From positions 1-25,600 of the forward strand of contig JAFOML010000022.1 in assembly GCA_017425345.1 (NCBI GenBank): DNA of 25,600 nucleotides. The letters are read 5' to 3'. Below are positions 6,900-14,849 of the stretch, piece by piece. Position 1 is the first letter of the stretch. Each line of letters begins with the position of its first letter. The DNA comes from Eubacterium sp. Lineage in GTDB: Bacteria > Bacillota_A > Clostridia > Peptostreptococcales > Anaerovoracaceae. The notes beneath the pieces are model-generated. The model searched no databases and had not been told where the DNA came from. It saw only the letters and a list, made by a program, of their open reading frames with translations. Made by a program: the position numbers and the translations under genes.

Positions 6900-6928
6900 A
6901 TTTTAACATAATGAAAATGAAATTTCAA
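6900..6928 (-). promoter_or_regulatory. Promoter of the 85-aa gene
   Basis: Minus-strand TTGAAA (6923-6928) and TAAAAT (6900-6905) lie 17 bp apart, with TGT before the -10. The transcript would start about 60 nt before the ATG and carry a small hairpin in its leader (GGGAG 6868-6872 with CTCCC 6878-6882). Confidence 0.7.
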
Positions 6929-6956
6929 CGGATATAACCATATGCGTTTGGAAATA

Positions 6957-6965
6957 TGTTAAAAT
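6957..6965 (+). promoter_or_regulatory. Possible extended -10 promoter of dnaE
   Basis: TGTTAAAAT at 6957-6965 fits an extended -10 element (TGn-TAAAAT). No good -35 lies at 16-18 bp. The leader would be only about 14 nt, just containing the GGAGGAG site before ATG 6986. Confidence 0.35.
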
Positions 6966-6985
6966 AGTAGACTGGAGGAGAGCAA

Positions 6986-9900
6986 ATGGCATTTACGCAT
7001 CTTCATGTTCATACGGAATACAGCCTTCTGGACGGCGCAGCCCGCATCCGGGATGTCGTCGCCCGCGCCAAGGAGCTCGGCATGGATTCCCTCGCGATCA
7101 CGGATCACGGGGTGATGTTCGGCGTGATCGACTTCTGGCGCGAGTGTAAGAAGCAGGGGATCCGCCCGGTCATCGGGTGCGAGGTCTACACGGCTGCCCG
7201 CAGAATGCAGGATAAAGACCCTGAGAAAGACAAGTACCAGGGCCATCTTGTGCTGCTCTGCGAGAACCAGACCGGCTATCAGAATCTGATCAAGATCGTT
7301 TCGAAAGGATTTACCGAGGGCTTTTATTACAAGCCCCGTATCGATAAAGAAGTCCTTCGGGAGCATCATGAGGGAATCATCGCGCTTTCCGCATGCCTGG
7401 CCGGAAAGGTGCAGCGCTGCCTTTCGAACCGGGATTATGAGGGCGCGCGGGAAGAGGCGCTCGCGATGCAGGAGATCTTCGGAAAGGGCAACTTCTTTCT
7501 GGAGGTCCAGAATCAGGGACTGGAAGCGGAAGCCCGGATCCTTCCGGACCAGATCCGTCTGTCCCGCGAGACCGGCATTCCTCTCGTCGCGACAAACGAT
7601 TCCCATTATGTGAAGCAGGAGGACGCCGCTGCGCACGATATCCTGCTCGCGATTCAGACCGCTACGAACATCTATGATGAAAACCGCATGCGGTATGAGA
7701 CGGACCAGTTCTACCTGAAAAGTGAAGAGGAGATGCGGCAGATCTTTTCCGATATTCCGGAAGCCTGCGACATCACTCATGATATCGCGATGCGGTGCAA
7801 TGTGGAGTTTACGTTCGGCGAGTATCACCTGCCGGAGTTCATTCCGCCGAAAGGAAAGACGAACCGGGAATACCTGAGAGAGCTGTGCGCGGAGGGGATC
7901 CGCGGACGGTATGACGAGGTCACGGAGGATCTCGCGGAGCGCCTCGAGTATGAGCTCGGTGTCATTGAATCGATGGGCTATGTGGAGTACTTCCTCATCG
8001 TCTGGGATTTTATCAACTACGCCAAGAGAAACGGGATCATGGTCGGCCCGGGTCGAGGCTCAGCCGCCGGCAGCCTCGTCGCCTACTGCCTGCATATCAC
8101 AGATATCGATCCGATCCGGTACAGTCTGATCTTTGAGCGCTTCCTGAATCCGGAGCGCGTCAGCATGCCGGATATCGACGTCGACTTCTGCATTGAGCGC
8201 CGCGGCGAGGTCATCGAATACGTCCGTCAGAAGTACGGCCGCGATAACGTCTCGCAGATCATCACGTTCGGAACGATGAAGGCGAAGGCAGTGGTCCGGG
8301 ATGTGGGCCGCGCGCTGAACATGAGCTACGCGGATGCGGACCGGATCGCCAAGGCGATCCCCTTCGATCTGAAGATGACCATCGACAAGGCGCTGGAGAC
8401 GAGTCCGGACCTGAAAGCGATGTATGAAGAGGATGAGGCCGTCCGACACGTCCTGGATATGTCCAGAAAGCTGGAGGGAATGCCGCGTCACGCTTCGACG
8501 CATGCGGCCGGCGTCGTGATCTCCCGTCTGCCGCTGGATGAATACGTTCCGCTGTACATGACGGATAAGGGCGTCGCGACCCAGTTCAACATGACGACGA
8601 TCGAGGAGCTCGGTCTTCTGAAGATGGACTTCCTCGGCCTCCGGAACCTGACCGTCATCCGGGATGCGCTGGAGCTGATCCGGCGGAATCACGGGGTGGA
8701 AATCGATTTTGCCAAAATGGGATATGACGACCGCGCCGTCTATGATATGATCGCGTCCGGGAACACGGATGGCGTATTCCAGCTGGAAAGCGCGGGCATG
8801 ACGAGCTTTATGAAAAACCTGAAGCCGTCCTGCTTCGAGGACGTCGTCGCAGGCATTTCCCTGTACCGTCCCGGCCCGATGGACTCCATCCCGCGGTATA
8901 TCGAGAATAAGAAAGATCCGTCCAAGATCAAATATGTGACGCCGGAGCTCGCGCCGATCCTGGACGTTACCTATGGCTGCCTGGTCTATCAGGAGCAGGT
9001 CATGCAGATCGTGCGTGATCTGGCCGGCTACAGCTTCGGCCGCTCGGATATCGTCCGCCGGGCGATGAGTAAAAAGAAGACGAGCGTCATGATGGAGGAA
9101 AAACAGTACTTCATCTATGGCAAGACGGATGAGAACGGAAATGTGGAGATCCCGGGCTGCGTGCGGAATGGAATATCCGCGGAAGCGGCAGAGGCGATCT
9201 TCGCAGACATGGAGACGTTCGCGCAGTACGCGTTTAACAAATCCCATGCAGCGGCCTACGCGGTCGTCGCTTATGAGACCGGTTATCTGAAGAAGTATTA
9301 TCCGGTCGAGTTCATGGCAGCGCTGCTGTCCAGCGTGATGGGGGATACGGCGCAGACCAGCCGGTATATCCGCAACTGCGAGGAGATGGGCATCCGCGTC
9401 CTGCCGCCCGACGTCAACGAGAGCGAAAAGAAGTATACCGTTGTAGATGGAAAGATCCGCTACGGGCTTCGCGGCGTCAAAAATGTCGGCGACAATGCGA
9501 TTGACAATATCATCGAGAGCCGGCGGAAGCGCGGCCTTCCGCAGAACATCTTCCAGTTCGTCAGCAATATCGATGTCAGTATCGTAAACAAGAAAGCCGT
9601 GGAGAGCCTGATCAAGGCCGGCGCGCTGGACTGCTTCGATCCGAACCGCGCGGCGCATCTCGCGATCTACGAATCGCTGATGAGCGCGGCGCAGAACGAC
9701 GCCAAGAAGAACGTGGCCGGACAGTTGTCCCTGTTCGACCTCAGCAGCGATGCGATGAACGCGGCGGATACGAGCGGGAAGCTGCCGGATGTGAAGAATT
9801 TTCCGAACAAGGTTCTGCTCGCGCTGGAAAAGGAAATGCTCGGCGTCTATATCTCCGGGCATCCTCTGCAGGCGTACGCGAGCCGGATGGAGAAGCTGGT

Positions 9901-10510
9901 GACGGCGACGAGCCGCGATCTCGCGCAGGCGGGAAGCTCCGCAGAGACGGAGGACGGAACGATCGCAGAAGGCGGCATGGAACTCAGCCATGGGGACAGC
10001 CACCTCTACGACGGACAGCCGGTCATCATGGCGGGGCAGATCGCCGGCCGGAAGAACCTGGTGACGAAGAATAACAAGATGATGGCGTTTGTGGATCTCG
10101 AGGACCTGTACGGCATGACGGAAGTGGTCGTGTTCCCGAACGTTTATGAACGGTGCCAGCAGGCCATCGTGGAAGATAACGTCGTTCTGCTCTGGGGTAA
10201 GCTGAACTTTAAAGAAGGCGAGGTGCCCAAGGTGCTGGCGGACCGGATCGAGGAGATGCGGGAAGAGACGGATGAGATTTTGTTAAAGATAAAAATCCCG
10301 GCAGCCGCGGACGAAGGCCCGCTGCTGAACCGGATCTCCGAGGTGCTCCGGCTCGCGCCCGGACCTGCAACAGCTCTGCTATACCTGCAGAACGGCCGCA
10401 CAGTACGGAACCGCAACGGCGTGGATCCGTCGGATTATGTAGTAGAAGAACTGAAAGCGCTGGTCGGCGCTGGAAATGTGAAAACAGATACAAGAAAGGG
10501 AAACGGATGA
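6986..10510 (+). CDS. dnaE: DNA polymerase III subunit alpha, DnaE type
   Basis: Family C replicative DNA polymerase. In Bacillota, which also have PolC, DnaE typically extends primers on the lagging strand. ATG 6986 follows GGAGGAG. Domain order: N-terminal PHP domain with THLHVHTEYSLLDG (H7 and H9 in the metal-site motif), then the palm with GPGRGSAAGSLVAY near 354-367 and the catalytic aspartates in PDIDVDF (D396, D398, D400), then fingers with RHASTHAAG. FNKSHAAAYA near 750 marks the tandem helix region. A sliding-clamp motif QLSLF lies at 913-917, and an OB fold near 1011-1085 (PVIMAGQIAGRKNLVTKNNK). At 1174 aa it is full length. It overlaps pfkA by ATGA, so the two are translationally coupled. 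Confidence 0.97.
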   Translation: MAFTHLHVHTEYSLLDGAARIRDVVARAKELGMDSLAITDHGVMFGVIDFWRECKKQGIRPVIGCEVYTAARRMQDKDPEKDKYQGHLVLLCENQTGYQNLIKIVSKGFTEGFYYKPRIDKEVLREHHEGIIALSACLAGKVQRCLSNRDYEGAREEALAMQEIFGKGNFFLEVQNQGLEAEARILPDQIRLSRETGIPLVATNDSHYVKQEDAAAHDILLAIQTATNIYDENRMRYETDQFYLKSEEEMRQIFSDIPEACDITHDIAMRCNVEFTFGEYHLPEFIPPKGKTNREYLRELCAEGIRGRYDEVTEDLAERLEYELGVIESMGYVEYFLIVWDFINYAKRNGIMVGPGRGSAAGSLVAYCLHITDIDPIRYSLIFERFLNPERVSMPDIDVDFCIERRGEVIEYVRQKYGRDNVSQIITFGTMKAKAVVRDVGRALNMSYADADRIAKAIPFDLKMTIDKALETSPDLKAMYEEDEAVRHVLDMSRKLEGMPRHASTHAAGVVISRLPLDEYVPLYMTDKGVATQFNMTTIEELGLLKMDFLGLRNLTVIRDALELIRRNHGVEIDFAKMGYDDRAVYDMIASGNTDGVFQLESAGMTSFMKNLKPSCFEDVVAGISLYRPGPMDSIPRYIENKKDPSKIKYVTPELAPILDVTYGCLVYQEQVMQIVRDLAGYSFGRSDIVRRAMSKKKTSVMMEEKQYFIYGKTDENGNVEIPGCVRNGISAEAAEAIFADMETFAQYAFNKSHAAAYAVVAYETGYLKKYYPVEFMAALLSSVMGDTAQTSRYIRNCEEMGIRVLPPDVNESEKKYTVVDGKIRYGLRGVKNVGDNAIDNIIESRRKRGLPQNIFQFVSNIDVSIVNKKAVESLIKAGALDCFDPNRAAHLAIYESLMSAAQNDAKKNVAGQLSLFDLSSDAMNAADTSGKLPDVKNFPNKVLLALEKEMLGVYISGHPLQAYASRMEKLVTATSRDLAQAGSSAETEDGTIAEGGMELSHGDSHLYDGQPVIMAGQIAGRKNLVTKNNKMMAFVDLEDLYGMTEVVVFPNVYERCQQAIVEDNVVLLWGKLNFKEGEVPKVLADRIEEMREETDEILLKIKIPAAADEGPLLNRISEVLRLAPGPATALLYLQNGRTVRNRNGVDPSDYVVEELKALVGAGNVKTDTRKGNG

Positions 10511-11469
10511 AAAAGATTGGAATTCTGACGAGCGGCGGAGATGCGCCGGGTATGAACGCAGCGGTTCGCGCCGCCGTGCGATGCGGTATCGAGAAGGGCA
10601 TGCAGGTCTACGGCATCTACAGAGGGTATGAAGGCCTGATCGATGGTGAGATCCAGGAAATGGATCTCCGGTCCGTGGGCGACATTCTGCACCGCGGAGG
10701 AACAGTCCTGAAAACCGCGCGCAGCAAGCGGTTCATGACAGAGAAAGGGATCGATAGAGCGATGATGGTGCTGGATACTTTCGGCATCGAGGATCTCATC
10801 TGCATCGGCGGAGACGGAACGCTGCACGGGGCACTGGAGCTTTCGAAACGGGGAGTCCGCATCATGGGCCTTCCGGGCACGATCGATAACGATCTGGGTT
10901 ACACGGATTACACGATCGGGTTCGATACGGCGGTCATGACCGTGCTCGACGCGATCAGCAAGATCCGCGACACTTCTACGGCCCATGAACGCGTTTGTGT
11001 TGTCGAGGTTATGGGAAGACACTGCGGCGATATCGCGCTCTATGCCGGCCTGACCGGCGGCGCGGAGGCAGTCGTCCTGCCGGAAGTGAAACCAGATGTG
11101 AAGGAGATCTGCAGGCACCTGATCACCAGCGCCAACAGCGGGAAGATGCAGAGCATCATCGTCATCGCGGAGGGCGCAGAGATCAGCTCGGATGAACTGG
11201 TGCGCACGATCAACAAGATCACCGGACGTGACGTCAAGCGCGTCGTTCTGTCCTATCTGCAGCGCGGCGGATCCCCGACCATGTCGGACCGCATGCTGGC
11301 TTCGCTGTGCGCGGCCAAGGCAATCAACCTCATCGAAGAGGAGTCTGAGAGCAAGGCGATCGGTATCCTGGATGGCAAAATCATTGCCTTCGATCTCGCC
11401 GAAGCGCTGGAGCAGAAACGCGAGTTCAAGACCAGTATCTACAATCTGATCGGAGTGCTCGGAAAATGA
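10507..11469 (+). CDS. pfkA: ATP-dependent 6-phosphofructokinase
   Basis: Phosphorylates fructose 6-phosphate to fructose 1,6-bisphosphate, the committed step of glycolysis, in the cytosol. The 320-aa length and numbering match E. coli PfkA closely. Visible motifs are the N-terminal GILTSGGDAPGMNA (5-18), GGDGT at 101-105, and PGTIDND at 123-129 with the catalytic Asp127. Gly104 and Gly124 are both present; PPi-dependent enzymes carry Asp and Lys there, so the sequence indicates ATP as donor. EVMGRHCGDIAL and YLQRGGSP follow in the expected order. The start codon overlaps the dnaE stop (ATGA) and its own stop overlaps the next gene, so it is the middle cistron of a tight three-gene operon. 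A dnaE-pfkA pair is common in clostridia. Confidence 0.97.
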   Translation: MKKIGILTSGGDAPGMNAAVRAAVRCGIEKGMQVYGIYRGYEGLIDGEIQEMDLRSVGDILHRGGTVLKTARSKRFMTEKGIDRAMMVLDTFGIEDLICIGGDGTLHGALELSKRGVRIMGLPGTIDNDLGYTDYTIGFDTAVMTVLDAISKIRDTSTAHERVCVVEVMGRHCGDIALYAGLTGGAEAVVLPEVKPDVKEICRHLITSANSGKMQSIIVIAEGAEISSDELVRTINKITGRDVKRVVLSYLQRGGSPTMSDRMLASLCAAKAINLIEEESESKAIGILDGKIIAFDLAEALEQKREFKTSIYNLIGVLGK

Positions 11470-12122
11470 TGGAGAATGGAAAGACCGCAGTCCTGTACTA
11501 TTCCAAATATGGCTCTACCAGGCAGTATGCGGAATGGATCGCAGAAGAGCTCGGCGCGGATCTGATCGATGCGAAAGCCCGCAGACTGAAGCTCCGCGAC
11601 ATCCGCGATTATGATACGATCATCTATGGCGGAGGCATTTACTCCGGAGGAATCAAAGGCGTGGAGCTGATCACGAAGAACTGGTCCAAAGGCCTTTCGG
11701 AAAAGCGCGTCATCGTGTTTGCCGTGGGGATCGCGGTGGATATCGAGGCGAACCGGGAGCAGTGCAGGGAAATCAATTTTGAGAAGCGTCTCATCTACTG
11801 GATGGATGGAGAAGAATACGGAATGGATCCGGATGCAGAGGGCGGCGCGCCGGCCGAGGCGCCCGGCCTTTCGGAACTGCTCCGGCAGAAGATGATGCCG
11901 GTGAAGTGCTTCTTCCTGCCCGGAAGGTACGATCCAGCTGCCATCAAGGGACTGGACAGAGGCATCATGGCCTTCACCCGCAAGCTGATCGGAGACGGCG
12001 CCGGAGGCGCCACATCAGGCAGCGCGGCGGTGATCCGCCGCATGGAGGAGGGCTGTGACCTGATCGACCGCGAAGCGATCCGGCCGATTCTGGAAGCGGC
12101 AAGAGGCGAATCCGAACACTAA
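11466..12122 (+). CDS. Flavodoxin-domain protein
   Basis: Likely FMN-binding electron carrier or small flavin oxidoreductase. The N-terminus TAVLYYSKYGSTRQYAEWIA carries the flavodoxin phosphate-binding loop (SKYGST at 13-18), and YDTIIYGGGIYSGGIKG is the second FMN loop. The C-terminal half, from about residue 110, is not typical flavodoxin: it has an acidic, alanine/proline-rich stretch, then KCFFLPGRYDPAAIKGLDRGIMAF, as in flavodoxin-domain proteins related to HemG-type protoporphyrinogen dehydrogenase. At 218 aa it is longer than a plain flavodoxin (about 150). ATG 11466 overlaps the pfkA stop; a second ATG follows immediately at 11469. Its redox partner is not evident. The stop overlaps that of convergent dinB. 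Confidence 0.85.
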   Translation: MMENGKTAVLYYSKYGSTRQYAEWIAEELGADLIDAKARRLKLRDIRDYDTIIYGGGIYSGGIKGVELITKNWSKGLSEKRVIVFAVGIAVDIEANREQCREINFEKRLIYWMDGEEYGMDPDAEGGAPAEAPGLSELLRQKMMPVKCFFLPGRYDPAAIKGLDRGIMAFTRKLIGDGAGGATSGSAAVIRRMEEGCDLIDREAIRPILEAARGESEH

Positions 12123-13354
12123 AGATCGATCCCAATATCGTTATCAAGAGCGGTTCCATATCCGATGGAGCCGCTTCCGAATTTCCGGCGGATCTCGTCC
12201 ACCGTCCGCTCCATGGATTCCTGCGAGGCGCGGCGGCTGCCGGGATCCTGCGCGTCTGCGGATCCGCTGCCGTTTAAGACGTCGAAAAGAGAGAGCTGTT
12301 CGCTTTCGGATTCATCCGTAAGGCTGATGGCCGTGACGGTCAGAAGGCGGATCGGATCGCTCATGCGCCAGGAGCTGTGCACGATGGAAAGCGCAGCGTC
12401 ACGGATGTCGGATGCCAGATTGACCGGGCGGTCCAGCTGTTTCTGGCGGGAGATGGTCTTCAGGGAAGGATCCTTGATATCGACTTTTATCCCATAGGCC
12501 TTCAGCTGGTACTTGCGGAGACGGCCAGAGACGGTGTCTGCCAGAGAGGTCAGAGCCGCTGTCAGATCCTCCTCACTGGTCAGATCGCGGCGGAAGGTGA
12601 TGCCGTTTCCGACGGATTTGATCTTCTCCTTCTGCTCGAAGAGGCGCACCGGGGAGGTGTCCTCGCCTCGCGCGTAAGTGCGCAGCAGGGGACCCTGCTT
12701 GCCGAGAAGCTTTTCCAGCGAGAGCGGATCCGCGAGCGCGAGATCACCGATCGTCTCGATGCCGATCCCGTTCAGCTTCTGCGCAGTGGACCAGCCGCAG
12801 AAAAACAGCTCAGAGACCGGAAGCGGCCAGAGCAGCGTTTTATAGTTGTCCCGCGTGATCACGGTGGTCGCGTCGGGCTTTTTATATTCGGAGCCCATTT
12901 TGGCAAAGATTTTGTTATATGATACGCCGGCGGAGAGCGTCAGCCCCAGCTCCTCGCGCACGCGGGTCCGGATGCGGTCTGCGATCTCGCGGCCGCTCCC
13001 GAAAAGACGCTGACTCCCTGTCACGTCCAGCCAGGACTCGTCGACGCTGAAGGGCTCGACCATATCCGTGTACTCCTGGTAGATCTGATTCAGGCGGATG
13101 CTGAGCGCACGGTATTTTTCATGATGCGGCGGAAGCAAAACAAGGCCAGGGCACTTCCGCATGGCCTGCCAGATCGTTTCGGCGGTCTTGACGCCGTATT
13201 TTTTGGCGGGATCGTTCTTGGCGAGAATAATGCCGTGCCTGCTTTCGGGATCGCCCGAGACCGCTACGGGAACATCCTTCAGCTCCGGATGATCCAGCAG
13301 TTCGACGGACGCGAAAAAACTGTTCATGTCACAATGTAATATCACTCTGTCCAT
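12119..13354 (-). CDS. dinB: DNA polymerase IV (Y-family translesion polymerase)
   Basis: Error-prone polymerase that bypasses damaged template bases. The start ATG 13354 gives MDRVILHCDMNSFFASVE, the normal family N-terminus; upstream codons in frame add 18 unrelated residues. Catalytic carboxylates are D9 and the D105-E106 pair in SVDESWLDV. The thumb helix-hairpin-helix region with LNGIGIETIGDLA follows, then the little-finger domain. A clamp-binding motif QLSLF lies at 353-357, followed by a flexible Gly/Ser-rich tail of about 55 residues, making 411 aa in all. No Shine-Dalgarno is visible before the ATG, and the -10 box sits so close that the mRNA may start at the ATG. No LexA box of the GAAC-N4-GTTC type is seen. 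The gene converges on the flavodoxin gene with overlapping stops. Confidence 0.96.
   Translation of the reverse strand: MDRVILHCDMNSFFASVELLDHPELKDVPVAVSGDPESRHGIILAKNDPAKKYGVKTAETIWQAMRKCPGLVLLPPHHEKYRALSIRLNQIYQEYTDMVEPFSVDESWLDVTGSQRLFGSGREIADRIRTRVREELGLTLSAGVSYNKIFAKMGSEYKKPDATTVITRDNYKTLLWPLPVSELFFCGWSTAQKLNGIGIETIGDLALADPLSLEKLLGKQGPLLRTYARGEDTSPVRLFEQKEKIKSVGNGITFRRDLTSEEDLTAALTSLADTVSGRLRKYQLKAYGIKVDIKDPSLKTISRQKQLDRPVNLASDIRDAALSIVHSSWRMSDPIRLLTVTAISLTDESESEQLSLFDVLNGSGSADAQDPGSRRASQESMERTVDEIRRKFGSGSIGYGTALDNDIGIDL
12149..12175. other. Hairpin inside the 3' end of dinB, downstream of the flavodoxin gene
   Basis: AGCGGTTCCAT (12149-12159) pairs with ATGGAGCCGCT (12165-12175) over 11 positions, with one T-G wobble and a 5-nt loop. 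It begins 27 bp after the flavodoxin stop, where a plus-strand terminator would be expected, but no T-run follows. It could slow polymerase or protect a 3' end; it is also just coding DNA of dinB. Confidence 0.4.
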
Positions 13355-13360
13355 AGGTAT

Positions 13361-13369
13361 AGTATAGCA
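13361..13369 (-). promoter_or_regulatory. Extended -10 promoter of dinB
   Basis: Minus-strand TGCTATACT is an extended -10 element (TGC plus TATACT). The -10 ends 7 bp before ATG 13354, so transcription should begin at or very near the start codon. The -35 position (TTCAAC at 13384-13389) is poor. Confidence 0.5.
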
Positions 13370-13402
13370 TCGTTTTGCGCGCAGTTGAATCACAAAACAT
13401 AC

Positions 13403-13431
13403 TCGCAAATGTCCGGATTCTAGTGTAGAAT
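13403..13431 (+). promoter_or_regulatory. Possible promoter of the aldehyde dehydrogenase operon
   Basis: TAGAAT at 13426-13431 (five of six -10 consensus bases) has TCGCAA 17 bp upstream (three of six). This places the transcript start near 13438, just before the AAGGAG site. The -35 is weak. Confidence 0.35.
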
Positions 13432-13455
13432 AAGGGTATACAGAAGGAGTATAGC

Positions 13456-14835
13456 ATGGATATCAAAAAAGTGGATATAGAAGAGATCGTCGCGAAGCAG
13501 CAGGAGTATTTCCGTACGGGCGCGACCAGGCCGGTCGCATTCCGGAAGGAGATGCTGCGGAAGCTTGCCGCCGCGATCCGGGAATATGAAGAAGCGATCA
13601 ACCGCGCCATGATGGCGGACATGAACAAATCTCCGGCAGAGGTCTATATGACTGAGACCGGGATCGTGCTGGAGGAGATCCGGTATCATCTGCGTCATTT
13701 GAAAGACTGGGCGAGGGTGCGGCATGTGCCGACGCCGCTGGCGCAGTTCCCGTCGGTTTCGTTCGTATCACCGGAGCCGTATGGCGTGGCGCTCATCATG
13801 TCACCGTGGAACTATCCGATCCAGCTCTGTCTGAATCCGCTGGTCGGCGCGATCTCCGCCGGATGTACCGCAGTGATCAAGCCGTCTGCATACGCGCCGG
13901 CGACCAGCGCGGTGATCAACGAGATGATCACCTCTGCATTCCCTTCCCGGTATGTAGCGGTCATCGAGGGCGGCAGACAGGAGAATTCCGCGCTTCTGAA
14001 TCAGAAGTTCGACTACATTTTCTTCACGGGAAGTCCGGCGGTCGGCCACACCGTCATGGAGGCCGCTGCTAAGCATCTGACCCCGGTCACGCTGGAGCTC
14101 GGCGGAAAGAGTCCGGTCATCGTGGATCAGACGGCGAACGTGGAGGTAGCCGCGCGGAGAATCGCGTTCGGAAAGGTTCTGAATGCGGGGCAGACCTGCG
14201 TGGAGCCGGATTATGCTTTCGTACATAAGGATGTCAGAGAACGCTTCATCGCCGCGTATAAGAAGGCGATCGACCAGTTTTTCCCGGATGGCGACATGAG
14301 CGACATGAACGTGATCATCAACGAGAAGCACTACAAGCGCGTGCGCCGGCTTCTGGTCTGCGGCGACGCAGTGGTCGGAGGCGGATTTGACGACGCGCGC
14401 CGTTTCATCGAACCGACGCTCCTGGACAACGTGGATCTGAGTTCTCCGATCATGAAGGAGGAGATCTTCGGACCGATCCTGCCGATGCTGACCTACAGCC
14501 ATCTGGACACCTGCATCGAGTTCATTCAGGATCATCCGCGTCCGCTGGCGCTGTACCTGTTCACGAGGAATAAGGCGGCAGAGAAGAAGATCCTGGCCAC
14601 CTGCTCGTTCGGCGGCGGCTGCATCAACGACACGATCGTACATCTCGCCACGAGCCAGATGCCTTTCGGCGGTGTCGGCGCGAGCGGTATGGGAAGCTAT
14701 CATGGAAAGAAGAGCTTCGATACGTTTACGCACTACCGGAGCATTCTGAAGAAGGCGAACTGGCCGGATCTGCCGGTCAGATACCGCCCGTATACGAGAA
14801 CGAAAGACCGGATCATCCGGATGCTGTTACGATAA
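13456..14835 (+). CDS. Class 3-type aldehyde dehydrogenase
   Basis: NAD(P)-dependent oxidation of aldehydes to acids in the cytosol. It is most like the class 3/fatty-aldehyde group (YwdH, AlkH and similar). ATG 13456 follows AAGGAG at 13444-13449. Visible motifs are SPWNYPIQL in the cofactor-binding region, IKPSAYAP, FFTGSPAVGHTVMEAA, the general base Glu214 in LELGGKSP, and the nucleophile Cys248 in NAGQTC. EEIFGPILP and MPFGGVGASGMGSYHGKKSFDTFTH follow near the C-terminus. The C-terminal PYTRTKDRIIRMLLR is a typical class 3 ending. At 459 aa it is complete. It is the first gene of a three-gene operon with two flavoproteins (14-bp gap to the next). The true aldehyde is unknown; medium- and long-chain aldehydes are the usual guess. 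Confidence 0.93.
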   Translation: MDIKKVDIEEIVAKQQEYFRTGATRPVAFRKEMLRKLAAAIREYEEAINRAMMADMNKSPAEVYMTETGIVLEEIRYHLRHLKDWARVRHVPTPLAQFPSVSFVSPEPYGVALIMSPWNYPIQLCLNPLVGAISAGCTAVIKPSAYAPATSAVINEMITSAFPSRYVAVIEGGRQENSALLNQKFDYIFFTGSPAVGHTVMEAAAKHLTPVTLELGGKSPVIVDQTANVEVAARRIAFGKVLNAGQTCVEPDYAFVHKDVRERFIAAYKKAIDQFFPDGDMSDMNVIINEKHYKRVRRLLVCGDAVVGGGFDDARRFIEPTLLDNVDLSSPIMKEEIFGPILPMLTYSHLDTCIEFIQDHPRPLALYLFTRNKAAEKKILATCSFGGGCINDTIVHLATSQMPFGGVGASGMGSYHGKKSFDTFTHYRSILKKANWPDLPVRYRPYTRTKDRIIRMLLR

Positions 14836-14849
14836 CAGAGAGGCAGACT

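Noticed and set aside
6836..6928. Longer N-terminus for the 85-aa gene
   Set aside because: The upstream in-frame codons cover the -10 box, the leader hairpin and the GGAGG site, so ATG 6835 is the real start.
8060..10003. 647-aa antisense frame opposite dnaE
   Set aside because: No start signals and no recognisable fold; the plus strand encodes an intact polymerase.
13355..13455. LexA/SOS box controlling dinB
   Set aside because: No GAAC-N4-GTTC type sequence found in the divergent region on either strand.
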